DNA of 41,934 nucleotides. It comes from Myxococcaceae bacterium (GTDB taxonomy: Bacteria > Myxococcota > Myxococcia > Myxococcales > Myxococcaceae). Shown here one piece after another: positions 22,636 to 30,015 of this stretch (positions are counted from its first letter, which is position 1; each line of letters opens with the position of its first letter). The DNA is taken from NCBI GenBank assembly GCA_025459425.1, contig JALOQF010000093.1, positions 1 through 41,934 of the forward strand. The letters run 5' to 3'. Position numbers and translations under genes: made by a program. Below the pieces are notes generated by a model that was given only the letters and a program-made list of their open reading frames with translations, made no database searches and had not been told where the DNA came from.

Positions 22636-23961
22636 ATGTCGCTCGATGCCCGCCAGAGTGAAGCTCCGCTGACGTCGCCCGAGGCCCTCGAGGCGACCTT
22701 TCGAGCGGCCGAGCAGAAACAGGGCGCGCTGCTCATCGGGCTGGAACACGAGAAGTTCATCTACCCCGTCCAGGGGACCCGTGCGGTGACGTACGACGGC
22801 CCGGCGGGCATCGGTGCGCTGATGCGCCGCTTCGAAGACGTCGACGCCTGGGAGGCGTGGCGTGAAGCTCCGGGCCTCCCGGCGATCGCCCTCACGCGCG
22901 GTGGGTCGGCGACCATCTCGCTCGAGCCGGGCGGCCAGTTCGAGTTCTCGGGCTCGCCTTTCCCGACGGCGCGCGAGGCGCACGCCGAGAACCTGGAGCA
23001 CCTCGCCCGCCTCGCCGAGCACACGCGCGCGCTGGGGCTGCGGGTGGTGACGCACGGCTACCGGCCGTTCGACGTGCTGGGCGAGATGCCGTGGATGCCG
23101 AAGTCCCGCTACGGCGCGATGAAGCAGACCCTCGGCGCGCGGGGCTCGCACGCGCTCCACATGATGTTGATGACGGCCACCGGCCAGGTGTCCCTCGACT
23201 GGAGGGACGAGGCCGACTGCGCGAAGAAGGTGACGGCCGCCGCGCGCATGACGCCGGTGACGGTGGCGCTCTTCGCCAACTCGCCCATCGTCGAGGGCCG
23301 TGAGTCGGGGTTCCAGTCGTTCCGCAGTCGCGTGTGGAACGACGTCGACCCTGCGCGCTGTGGCACGCCGGCGTTCATGGTCGACGGCTCGTTCTCGTAC
23401 CGGCGCTACGTCGAGTGGGCGTGCGAGGCGCCGCTGTTGTTCCTCCGCCGCGACGGGAAGTACCTGACCCCGAAGCTCACCTTCGGAGAGCTCCTGCGCC
23501 AGGGCTACGAAGGCAAGCCCGCGCTGGCGAGCGACTGGGTCGATCACCTGTCGACGCTCTTTCCCGAGGTGCGCATCAAGCGCGTCCTCGAGGTGCGCTC
23601 GGCGGACTGCAACGACGCCGCGATGACGGGCGCGCTCGCGGCCCTGATGCGTGGGCTCCTGTACGATCGACAGGCGCTCGACGGGCTGTACGACGCGCTC
23701 GCGATGACGCCGGCCCAGCACCACGCGTTGCACCTCGCCGCCCAGCGTGACGGGCTCGACGCCGAAGCCGGCGGGTTCTCGGTGAAGGCGATGGCCGCGA
23801 CGGTGCTGAAGCTCGCGGCCGACGGTTTGTCGCGGCTCGACCCTGCCGATCGCCCGCTGCTGGCGCCGCTCGAGGCCGTGCTCGCCGACGGGCGCTCACC
23901 GGCCGGTCGCACCCTGGAGCGCTTCAGGCGGCGTACGTCCGACTCGGCCTTCCTCGGCTGA
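22636..23961 (+). CDS. gshA: Glutamate-cysteine ligase, type GCS2 (plant/alphaproteobacterial)
   Basis: 441 residues. Catalyses ATP-dependent gamma-glutamylcysteine formation, the first step of glutathione synthesis (EC 6.3.2.2). The GCS2 family motifs are clear: GLEHEKFIYP near residue 35, SLEPGGQFEFSGSPF around 95-110, then MPKSRYGAMKQTLG and the LMTATGQVSLDW region with conserved Gln, and FANSPIVEGRESGFQSFRS. The length is right for the family (about 450). No gshB is visible in the window. ATG 22636 has no obvious Shine-Dalgarno; TTATAG about 20 nt upstream may be a -10 box, which would make the message near-leaderless. Confidence 0.95.
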   Translation: MSLDARQSEAPLTSPEALEATFRAAEQKQGALLIGLEHEKFIYPVQGTRAVTYDGPAGIGALMRRFEDVDAWEAWREAPGLPAIALTRGGSATISLEPGGQFEFSGSPFPTAREAHAENLEHLARLAEHTRALGLRVVTHGYRPFDVLGEMPWMPKSRYGAMKQTLGARGSHALHMMLMTATGQVSLDWRDEADCAKKVTAAARMTPVTVALFANSPIVEGRESGFQSFRSRVWNDVDPARCGTPAFMVDGSFSYRRYVEWACEAPLLFLRRDGKYLTPKLTFGELLRQGYEGKPALASDWVDHLSTLFPEVRIKRVLEVRSADCNDAAMTGALAALMRGLLYDRQALDGLYDALAMTPAQHHALHLAAQRDGLDAEAGGFSVKAMAATVLKLAADGLSRLDPADRPLLAPLEAVLADGRSPAGRTLERFRRRTSDSAFLG

Positions 23962-24095
23962 TCGCGGTCGGACTCGCTCGCTGTGCCAGAAGGCTGCAGC
24001 CGCCCGGACCGACCATCGAGCCTCGCATCGCGCGCAGGTGTCCCGGGCTGACGTCCAGGGTGACGAGCATGAGGCTCGGCGCAAACCCTCGATGT

Positions 24096-24115
24096 GCAGG
24101 CCGGCGTGAGCCTGC
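24096..24115. terminator. Hairpin in the convergent gap after gshA
   Basis: GCAGGC-cggcgtga-GCCTGC is a perfect 6-bp stem with an 8-nt loop, between the convergent ends of gshA and the 117-residue gene. There is no T-run, so the strength is uncertain, but its position fits a bidirectional terminator. Confidence 0.3.
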
Positions 24116-24159
24116 GCTGACGTGTGGCGCGATTGGGCGTCGAAGCCCGACCGCCACTG

Positions 24160-24513
24160 TCAGCCCTTGAGCGCAGCCGCGATGCGCTCTGGGTGCCACG
24201 AGTCCGGCCCGTAGCGGCCGAGGATCACCATGTTGGCATCGACCAGGAACGGGCCCTTGTCGCCGGGCTTGAGCGCGTAGCCGGCGGCGGGCTTCTCGAC
24301 GACCAGCTCTCGCACCGAGTCGCCGCGAAGCACCTGCTTCACCGCGAGCTTGACGGTCTGGGCCGCGGCGAGGTTGCCGACGCTGGTCGACCCCGGGGGG
24401 GCGTCCTTGCGGGGCGGCGTGGGGCCCGAAGCGACGACCTCGATCACCTCGGCGTCGACGACCCAGCGCGCCTGGGGCAGCACGTCTGCGAGCGGCTCAG
24501 GAGGCTTGGCCAT
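24160..24513 (-). CDS. Small protein of unknown function, partner of the calpain-like protease
   Basis: 117 residues, no signal peptide or membrane helix. The pattern AEVIEVVASG ... TVKLAVKQVLRGD ... KPAAGYALKPGDKGPFLVD is a small beta-sandwich-like sequence, and I do not recognise a family with certainty. It starts 3 bp after the calpain-like gene, so the two are co-transcribed and almost surely work together. A small gene tightly linked to a protease could encode an inhibitor or immunity protein, but this is inference from context only. The C-terminus ends GPDSWHPERIAAALKG. Confidence 0.8.
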   Translation of the reverse strand: MAKPPEPLADVLPQARWVVDAEVIEVVASGPTPPRKDAPPGSTSVGNLAAAQTVKLAVKQVLRGDSVRELVVEKPAAGYALKPGDKGPFLVDANMVILGRYGPDSWHPERIAAALKG

Positions 24514-24516
24514 GGC

Positions 24517-26265
24517 TCACTCGACCCACATCAGGCTCTGGAACAGCTTCATGAACTCGCTCACCTTCAGCTTGAAGATGCCGTCGTTGGGCCCGTTGTT
24601 GCGCGGCTCGGACTCGGCCCAGGGGTTGCGCAGGACGATCAGCTTCTCGGTGCCCTGCTGCTCGTACCCGAGGATCGAGTACGCGTGGTCGGCGTACACG
24701 CCGGTGTTGGTGTACCGGCTCGACTCGTCGCTGCCGAAGGTGCCTGCGCCGACCGGCTTCTTCGCGTCGAGCGCGCGCTTGATGGTGTCGAACACGCGCG
24801 TCTCGTTCGACCACGACAGCGCCATGTACTCGGCGTTCTGGCCGAGGCACGCCTCGAAGACGTCGTTGACGAGGCCGCCGTTGCCGATGTCGTTGTAGCT
24901 GCCCTTCCACTGCGCGTAGGCCTTCTCGACGAGCGGGTACCAGAGCTCCATCTGGCGGGCGTCGTTCGAGTTCGTGCTGCGGCCGTAGAGCGGCCCGCCG
25001 AAGCTGCGCACGTAGAGGTCGGCGTCGACCTTCACCGGCACGTCCTTGAAGCGGCCCGTCGCCCAGTCACGCTGCTTGAAGGTGACGGTGAAGGTGCCGT
25101 CGCCGTTGTCCTTGATCATGCGGGTGATGGCGTCGGGGTTGATCTTCGCGATCGCCGCCATGGCCGCGGGGAAGTAGCAGTTGCCGATCTGCCCCTGCGC
25201 GACGTCTTCGGCCTTCGGGCCGTCGATGAAGAGCGGCCCGGTGAAGCGCGCCTTGCTGAAGCGGGGCTTGCCGGCGGCGTCGAGCTCGTCCTTGTGGAGC
25301 GCCGGGTCTGGCACGAGGTCCTGCGTGCCGGGCTGGCCTCCGGGCACGGTGACGTTGCCGACGGCCTCGCGGAAGTCGACGTTGTTCTTGCCGTCGGTCG
25401 CGGCGACGGTGAACGAGTCTCCGGCGCGGCCGTTGACGGTGAAGTTCGCGGGGAAGTTGCCCTTGTCGTCGAGGGTGACCGAGAACGACTCGCGGGTGCG
25501 GTTGTTGGTGAGCTGCAGCCGCGCGCCCGGCTCGCTGATCTGCCGGCTCGCGTTGATGTTGGTGACGGCGATCTTCCCGTTGCCGGCGTCGGACAGGCCG
25601 ATGCGGAAGAGGGCCACCGCCGCGTTGCGGGTGTCTCGCGTCTCGAGGCCTTTGGCGTTGATGGTGACCCAGTCGCTGGTGGAGCCGTCGTCGTAGCGCG
25701 CCCGAATGCGCACGACGTCGCCCTCGCGCATGGCCATGTCACCGGTGAGCTTCGCCATGTCGAAGCGCCCGTCTTGACCGGCCTTGCCCACCACCATGGT
25801 GTCGTCGACGCGGTACCGGCCGGTGGGCGCCGTCGACAGGTTGATGGCCTCGATCTGCGCGCCGGCCTTGGTGATGCCCGACAGGCCGTTCTTCTGGTCG
25901 CCGGTGATGGTGAGGCCGTTGGTGGGCGGCGGGGTGACGGTCGTGCTCCGCCCGAGCACCGCGTCGAGGAACTGCTTCGCCGAGGGCTCGAGCGGCACCT
26001 GGCCCGAGTCGACGATGGCCGCGAGGTCGCGCTTCTCGGACGCCGTCATGCCCCGCTGCACGAGGGCCACCTGCTGCTCGCGCGACACGCCCGGCTTCTT
26101 GAGCTCGGCGAGCACCTTGTTCGACGACCAGCCGCTGCGATCGCCGATCTGCGCCAGGAGCTGAAACACCTGCTCCTGCCCGAGCTTGAGGCTGGGGTTC
26201 GAGCGGTGCTGCGCCTCGAAGGTCGAGTAGAGCGACGAAAGACGGCGGTCGGAGATCTGCGGCAT
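24517..26265 (-). CDS. Calpain-like (C2) cysteine protease with Ig-like domains
   Basis: 582 residues. The calpain core is near residues 345-575: QGQIGNCYFPAAMAAI with catalytic Cys about 363, ELWYPLVEKAYAQWKGSY, DHAYSILGY with His about 527, and LRNPWAE with Asn about 547, so all three catalytic residues are present. The N-terminal 105 residues are helical with MTASEKRDLAAIVDSGQVPL; then a Thr/Pro linker and about 200 residues of beta-rich, Ig-like sequence (two or so domains). There is no Sec signal peptide. ATG 26265 has AGGAG 8 nt upstream. The role may be intracellular processing or an injected/predatory effector. Confidence 0.93.
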   Translation of the reverse strand: MPQISDRRLSSLYSTFEAQHRSNPSLKLGQEQVFQLLAQIGDRSGWSSNKVLAELKKPGVSREQQVALVQRGMTASEKRDLAAIVDSGQVPLEPSAKQFLDAVLGRSTTVTPPPTNGLTITGDQKNGLSGITKAGAQIEAINLSTAPTGRYRVDDTMVVGKAGQDGRFDMAKLTGDMAMREGDVVRIRARYDDGSTSDWVTINAKGLETRDTRNAAVALFRIGLSDAGNGKIAVTNINASRQISEPGARLQLTNNRTRESFSVTLDDKGNFPANFTVNGRAGDSFTVAATDGKNNVDFREAVGNVTVPGGQPGTQDLVPDPALHKDELDAAGKPRFSKARFTGPLFIDGPKAEDVAQGQIGNCYFPAAMAAIAKINPDAITRMIKDNGDGTFTVTFKQRDWATGRFKDVPVKVDADLYVRSFGGPLYGRSTNSNDARQMELWYPLVEKAYAQWKGSYNDIGNGGLVNDVFEACLGQNAEYMALSWSNETRVFDTIKRALDAKKPVGAGTFGSDESSRYTNTGVYADHAYSILGYEQQGTEKLIVLRNPWAESEPRNNGPNDGIFKLKVSEFMKLFQSLMWVE

Positions 26266-26385
26266 GTCGAGGGGCTCCTGCGTCGGTCCGGCGAAATGAC
26301 CTTCCTACGACGGGTCGTGGAGGATGTGGAAGACCTTGCCCCACACGGCCCCGCGTCGCCTTCCCATGCGGCTGGATTCTTTCAA

Positions 26386-26410
26386 TCTTCCGGTTCGAAA
26401 AACGGGAAGA
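26386..26410. repeat. Imperfect 9-bp inverted repeat upstream of the cNMP-binding gene
   Basis: TCTTCCGGT (26386-26394) and ACGGGAAGA (26402-26410) form a 9-bp inverted repeat with one mismatch and a 7-bp A-rich centre. It lies about 54 bp upstream of ATG 26464, in the divergent gap with the calpain-like gene, so an operator is as likely as a hairpin. Confidence 0.4.
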
Positions 26411-26463
26411 GCGGTGGCGTTTCCCCGAGGTTCGGGCCGTGGGCTGTGGCAGCTTGCGCGCCC

Positions 26464-26997
26464 ATGAACGTCAAGCGCGACGCCTCCGTGGCGACCTTCC
26501 TCCGCAGCGTGCCGGTGTTTTACGACCTGAAAGGCCCCAGCCTCGACATCCTCTTCGACTTCCTCGAGGAGCAGACGTGGGCGCCGGGCGATCACATCTT
26601 CAACGAGGGTGAGCTCGGCCGGACGATGTACGTGATTCGGGACGGCGAGGTCGAGGTGGCGCGCAAGAGCACGCGCGGCAACCAGGTGCCCATCGTTCGG
26701 CTCGGGCCCGGCGAGACGTTCGGCGAGATGACGCTGGTCGAGCTCCAGCCGCGCAGCGCGACGTGCGTGGTGAAGAAGAAGACCACCACCTATGCGCTGA
26801 CGAACCTCGATCTGTGGAACCTCTACAAGTCGGACAACTACGCCTACATCATCATTCTGCAGAACATCTGCCGCATGCTCTCGCGGCGGTTGCGCAAGGC
26901 CGACAGCCGCATCGTCGAGTTCCTCGACATGCTCGACGAGGCCGGGGTGTCGAAGAAGGCCGCCGGCAAGGCGAAGGCGAAGGGCAAGAAGAAGTGA
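26464..26997 (+). CDS. Cyclic nucleotide-binding domain protein without HTH
   Basis: 177 residues. A cNMP-binding (CAP_ED) fold spans about 15-130: GDHIFNEGELGRTMYVIRDGEVEV, then the phosphate-binding cassette GPGETFGEMTLVELQPRSATCVV, where the usual R in the cassette is replaced by the PRSAT motif and the Glu is kept. There is no DNA-binding HTH after it; instead a helix (RMLSRRLRKADSRIVEFLDML) and a Lys/Ala-rich tail (KAAGKAKAKGKKK). It is a sensor or scaffold protein rather than a CRP-type regulator. The start ATG 26464 is preferred because upstream in-frame sequence is non-coding in character. Confidence 0.9.
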   Translation: MNVKRDASVATFLRSVPVFYDLKGPSLDILFDFLEEQTWAPGDHIFNEGELGRTMYVIRDGEVEVARKSTRGNQVPIVRLGPGETFGEMTLVELQPRSATCVVKKKTTTYALTNLDLWNLYKSDNYAYIIILQNICRMLSRRLRKADSRIVEFLDMLDEAGVSKKAAGKAKAKGKKK

Positions 26998-27021
26998 CGT
27001 CGGCGCGTTAAGTCGCCGCTC

Positions 27022-27654
27022 ATGTTCACCGGTCTCGTGCAGGACGTGGGCACCGTCGAGCGGCTCGTGCCGGGCGGCGTCACCGACGTGTGGGTTCGCG
27101 CTGGGTTCGATCCGTCCGACTACCGCCACGGCGAGTCGATCAGCTGCGACGGCGTGTGCCTGACGGTGGTCGAGTGGAAGGACCGCTCGTTTCGGGTGCA
27201 GGCGGCTCCCGAGACGCTCAGCCGCACCACGCTGGGCCGCTGGGCGCCGGGCACGCGCATCAACCTCGAGAAGGCCTTGCGTGTCGGCGACCGGCTCGGC
27301 GGGCACTGGGTGCAGGGGCACGTCGACGGCGTCGCCGAGGTGCTCGAGGTGCGGCCCGACGGCGGCTCGTGGCGGCTCGCCTGCTCGTTGCCCGAGGCGC
27401 TGGCGCCGTTCTTCGTCGAGAAGGGCTCGGTGTGCATCGACGGCGTCTCGCTGACGCTCACCGAGGTGTCGGCGCAGCGCTTCGGCGTGATGCTGATCCC
27501 CGAGACCTGGGACAAGACGAGCCTGTCGACGAAGTCACCGGGAGCGAAGGTGAACCTCGAGGCCGACATCGTGGGCAAGTTCGTGGCGAAGATGATCGGC
27601 GCGCGCGGCGGGTTGACCGAGGAGCAGCTGCGCCTCGCCGGCTTTACGCGGTGA
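27022..27654 (+). CDS. ribE: Riboflavin synthase, alpha subunit
   Basis: 210 residues. Dismutates two 6,7-dimethyl-8-ribityllumazines to riboflavin (EC 2.5.1.9). The canonical N-terminus MFTGLVQDVGTVERL is present, and the two lumazine-binding repeats are visible: repeat 1 with GESISCDGVCLTVVEW and GGHWVQGHVDGVAEV, repeat 2 with GSVCIDGVSLTLTEV. Length and order match the family. No FMN riboswitch structure is evident upstream. The stop overlaps the downstream methyltransferase start as GTGA, so the two are coupled. The other rib genes are not in this window. Confidence 0.97.
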   Translation: MFTGLVQDVGTVERLVPGGVTDVWVRAGFDPSDYRHGESISCDGVCLTVVEWKDRSFRVQAAPETLSRTTLGRWAPGTRINLEKALRVGDRLGGHWVQGHVDGVAEVLEVRPDGGSWRLACSLPEALAPFFVEKGSVCIDGVSLTLTEVSAQRFGVMLIPETWDKTSLSTKSPGAKVNLEADIVGKFVAKMIGARGGLTEEQLRLAGFTR

Positions 27655-28307
27655 GCCGGGCGCTGGTGCTCGAGGTGACCGAAGTGGCGTCGGTGCCGCT
27701 CGTCCCGGAGCTGCGCCTCCACCTCTTGATGCCATCGAGCCCGCTCTGGCACGCGACGCCCGAGGCGGCCGCCGCGCGTGGGCTCGTCATGCCCTACTGG
27801 GCGGTGGCGTGGCCAGGCGGGCAGGCGCTCGCGCGGTGGGTGCTCGATCACCCGTCGGTCGTCGAGGGGAAGCGGGTGCTCGACGTGGGGAGCGGCGGGG
27901 CCATCGAAGGGCTGGCCGCCGCCAGGGCAGGAGCGACGAGCGTTCTGTGCGCCGATGTCGATCCGGTCGCGGCCGAGGTCGTACGCCTGAACGCCTCGCT
28001 GAACGCGTCTTCGCGGCTGGTGGCGCCGTGGTTGGGTGACCCCCTCGAGCGGGCGCCTTCCGACTTCGACTGCGAGGTGGTGCTCGTGGGCGACGTGACG
28101 TTCGACGAGGCCATCACCGCGCGGCTGGTGCCGTGGCTCCGGGCGCACGCCGACCTCGGTCGCACGGTGCTGGTCGGAGACGCGGGCCGCGTGCCGCTGC
28201 CGGAAGACTTCGTTGCGCGGGGAACGCACGCCGCGCCGTTTGACGGCAACCCCCTGGGCTCGACCGAGTGGATCGTCATGGTGCGCGAGGTGCGCGGCCA
28301 TCGCTGA
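27651..28307 (+). CDS. Class I SAM methyltransferase, ETFB-lysine/PrmA-like
   Basis: 218 residues from GTG 27651, which overlaps the ribE stop (GTGA). The motif PYWAVAWPGGQALARWVLDHP followed by RVLDVGSGGAIEGLAAARAGA is typical of the ETFB lysine methyltransferase / nicotinamide N-methyltransferase-like group. The SAM-binding D-x-G-x-G is VLDVGSGG. The acidic residue after motif I is present (CADVDPVA). Substrates in this group are proteins such as electron transfer flavoprotein beta. The coupling to riboflavin synthase is interesting because ETF is a flavoprotein, but this is an inference. Confidence 0.87.
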   Translation: MSRALVLEVTEVASVPLVPELRLHLLMPSSPLWHATPEAAAARGLVMPYWAVAWPGGQALARWVLDHPSVVEGKRVLDVGSGGAIEGLAAARAGATSVLCADVDPVAAEVVRLNASLNASSRLVAPWLGDPLERAPSDFDCEVVLVGDVTFDEAITARLVPWLRAHADLGRTVLVGDAGRVPLPEDFVARGTHAAPFDGNPLGSTEWIVMVREVRGHR

Positions 28308-28365
28308 AGACGCTCTCGGCTGCGCGCGGTGAAAGGAGCCGCTCCAGACGCGAGGCGATCCACCG

Positions 28366-28405
28366 GTTCACCGCGCAGGTCTGTGTCGTTTCACGAGCGG
28401 TGAAC
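28366..28405. repeat. 9-bp perfect inverted repeat with extra GTGAA copies
   Basis: GTTCACCGC (28366-28374) and GCGGTGAAC (28397-28405) are perfect inverted repeats with a 22-nt loop; a further GCGGTGAA lies at 28326-28333 and TTCAC at 28390-28394. It sits between the convergent methyltransferase and TfoX-N genes, so it may be a bidirectional terminator stem or a binding site. No T-run follows. Confidence 0.45.
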
Positions 28406-28464
28406 GTGGGGCTCGAGGCCCGCTGCGTGATTCGACCCTCGTCACACCGCGAATCGAAGTGGCG

Positions 28465-28881
28465 CTACCGGCGTGGCTTTCTGGGGGCCTTCTTCGCCGC
28501 GGGTTTCTTCGCCGTCGCGAGGCCCTTGCTCACGGCCGGCTTCTTCCTGGTCGCGAGCTTCGGCGGTGCCAGCCGGTGCGCGCGCTTCGCCCACGCCGAG
28601 AACAGCTCCGGGTCGTCGTAGAAGCCGTCGGGCACGACGATCCACTCCTTCATCGTCATCGCCTGGCCCTTGCCCTCGTACACCCACGGGTGGCCGCCGG
28701 CGGCGATGAGCTCTGTGCGCGCGGCCTCGTCGGCGAGCTTCAAGATGACCTCGTCGTCGGTGACGATGGCGGCGAACATGCCGCCGTTCGGCGCGAAGAA
28801 GCCGTGGCCACCGAACATCTTGCGCGGCGTGTGGGGCAACCCGGCGCAGGCATCGGACAAGAGCTCGAACGAGCGCGACAT
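28465..28881 (-). CDS. TfoX N-terminal domain protein with a Lys/Ala-rich tail
   Basis: 138 residues. The TfoX-N domain fills the first about 105 residues: RKMFGGHGFFAPNGGMFAAIV is the family signature, followed by VILKLADEAARTEL. TfoX was named for competence control, but stand-alone N-domains have unknown function. The C-terminal about 35 residues are basic (KKPAAKKAPRKPRR), histone H1-like, suggesting nucleic-acid contact. The start codon ATG (28881-28879) lies 1 nt after the tRNA-Ile 3' end, with no Shine-Dalgarno possible except within the tRNA itself. Confidence 0.9.
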   Translation of the reverse strand: MSRSFELLSDACAGLPHTPRKMFGGHGFFAPNGGMFAAIVTDDEVILKLADEAARTELIAAGGHPWVYEGKGQAMTMKEWIVVPDGFYDDPELFSAWAKRAHRLAPPKLATRKKPAVSKGLATAKKPAAKKAPRKPRR

Positions 28882-28882
28882 G

Positions 28883-28955
28883 TGGGCCCAGCAGGATTCG
28901 AACCTGCAACCAAGCCGTTATGAGCGGCCAGCTCTAACCGTTGAGCTATAGGCCC
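28883..28955 (-). tRNA. tRNA-Ile2 (anticodon CAU, lysidine type)
   Basis: The 73-nt cloverleaf folds cleanly: acceptor GGGCCTA pairs with TGGGCCC (one T-G pair), D arm GCTC/GAGC, anticodon stem GGCCG with loop CTCATAA and stem CGGCT, T arm GCAGG-TTCGAAT-CCTGC, discriminator A. The anticodon CAU would read Met, but the 8-nt D loop and the TTGGTTG variable/T-stem junction match the minor isoleucine tRNA (E. coli ileX type), in which C34 becomes lysidine, rather than elongator Met. CCA is not encoded. It is directly upstream of the TfoX-N gene on the same strand. Confidence 0.93.
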
Positions 28956-28977
28956 TGGTGCTTCAGGGAACGACGAG

Positions 28978-29006
28978 TCGATAGCGCTGCTCGCGCGTCA
29001 AACCAA
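28978..29006 (-). promoter_or_regulatory. Candidate promoter of the tRNA-Ile2 gene
   Basis: On the minus strand TTGGTT (29006-29001) and TATCGA (28983-28978) are separated by 17 bp, giving a sigma-70-like promoter with a predicted start about 15-20 nt before the tRNA. The boxes are only fair matches. Confidence 0.35.
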
Positions 29007-29067
29007 GCGCCCGCGCACTGACGTTGCCTCGTGGGGTTTTCCGACGGCCGCGCTACAACGCCCGGCC

Positions 29068-29694
29068 GTGCCCCGTCGGAGCAGCAAGACCACCCGCGAC
29101 ACGTACCACCACGGCGACCTGCGCAACGCGCTCGTGAAGGCCGCGGTCGAGCTGGTCGAGGGCTCGTCCCCAGAGGAGCTGACGCTACGGGAAGTGTCGC
29201 GGCGGGTCGGCGTCAACCACCGCGCGGCGTACCGGCACTTCGCGGACAAGACGGCGCTCCTCGCAGCGGTGGCCGAAGATGGGTACCGAGATCTCCTCGC
29301 GGCCATGGAAGGTGCGCTCACCACGCTGCCGTCCCGCGCGAAGCCCGCCGAAAGACTCACGGCGTTGGCGGTGGCGTACGTCACCTTCGCGGTCGATCAA
29401 CCCGCGCGGTACCGCATCATGTTCGGCCGGCGGCTCAACGAAGACGGCCGGTTCAACACCCTCGAAGATCTCGTCGCGCGCGCGTACGGCCTGCTCGCGG
29501 GAGAGCTGCGCGCCGGCCAGGTCTCGGGCCACTTCACCGAGCACCCGGTGCGGGAGCTCGTCTTCGGCTTCTGGTCGCTCACCCACGGCTTCGCGAGCCT
29601 CGCGATCGTTCGCCGGCTCAAGGTGAAGCGCGCGCTCCTCGAGTCGTGGAGCCGCGAGGTGTTCGGCCCCTTCATCTCGGGCCTGTCTCGCTGA
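29068..29694 (+). CDS. TetR-family transcriptional regulator
   Basis: 208 residues. N-terminal TetR helix-turn-helix: LVKAAVELVEGSSPEELTLR with LTLREVSRRVGVNHRAAYRHFADKTALLAAV at about 35-65. The ligand-binding part includes the WHG-type motif (FGFWSLTHGFASL) near 170, as in TetR_C_33 members. A GTG start at 29068 gives a basic leader (MPRRSSKTT). No obvious target gene or adjacent palindrome is seen. The divergent neighbour is the tRNA-TfoX unit; downstream is a 3' gap to a convergent gene. Confidence 0.94.
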   Translation: MPRRSSKTTRDTYHHGDLRNALVKAAVELVEGSSPEELTLREVSRRVGVNHRAAYRHFADKTALLAAVAEDGYRDLLAAMEGALTTLPSRAKPAERLTALAVAYVTFAVDQPARYRIMFGRRLNEDGRFNTLEDLVARAYGLLAGELRAGQVSGHFTEHPVRELVFGFWSLTHGFASLAIVRRLKVKRALLESWSREVFGPFISGLSR

Positions 29695-29793
29695 CTGCCA
29701 GCAAGCGGACGTTCGCTCGGGGACTCCGGTCGGCCTCGACGCTCGTCGCCTTCATCGTGGAGGAGTCGCCGTCGGTCGGAACCGGGCTCCAAC

Positions 29794-30015
29794 TCAGCGC
29801 AGGCGCGCGAGCACGGCCTTGATGGTGCTGCTCTGGCCGTCGGGGTCGATGCCTCGCTCGATCGTGCGCTGTCGAACCGTTTCGTCGAACGCCGCCTGCC
29901 GGCCTTCCGTGTCGAGATCGTGCCAGTTCGGGTGGCTCTTCACCGCGCCGTCGGCGCTGCGCTCCCGGTGCGCGGACACCACGCGTTCGACGAGCAGGGC
30001 GTCTTCGGGCGTCAT
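29794..30015 (-). CDS. Small acidic protein of unknown function, coupled to the ECF sigma gene
   Basis: 73 residues from ATG 30015, which overlaps the sigma-factor stop (ATGA). It is soluble: DALLVERVVSAHRERSADGAVKSHPNWHDLDTEGR is a helix-rich start; no membrane helix is present, so it is not a classical membrane anti-sigma. A soluble anti-sigma or co-factor role is possible from position alone. The sequence NWHDLDTEGRQAAFDE is not one I recognise. A longer in-frame start at 30060 gives Arg-rich residues overlapping the sigma gene and is less likely. Confidence 0.72.
   Translation of the reverse strand: MTPEDALLVERVVSAHRERSADGAVKSHPNWHDLDTEGRQAAFDETVRQRTIERGIDPDGQSSTIKAVLARLR

Noticed and set aside
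24124-26997. A 957-codon plus-strand frame that seems to extend the cNMP-binding gene upstream through the calpain region.
   Set aside because: Only the part from ATG 26464 looks like a real protein; the rest is antisense to the calpain-like gene and is Arg/Val/Gly-rich with no domain.
26776-27083. A 79-codon minus-strand frame over the end of the cNMP-binding gene.
   Set aside because: Antisense to a well-supported gene, with no domain and no ribosome-binding site.
28883-28955. Calling the CAU tRNA as initiator or elongator methionine tRNA.
   Set aside because: The 8-nt D loop and the variable/T-arm sequence match the minor isoleucine tRNA (lysidine type), and the acceptor 1-72 pair is G-C, unlike initiator tRNA.
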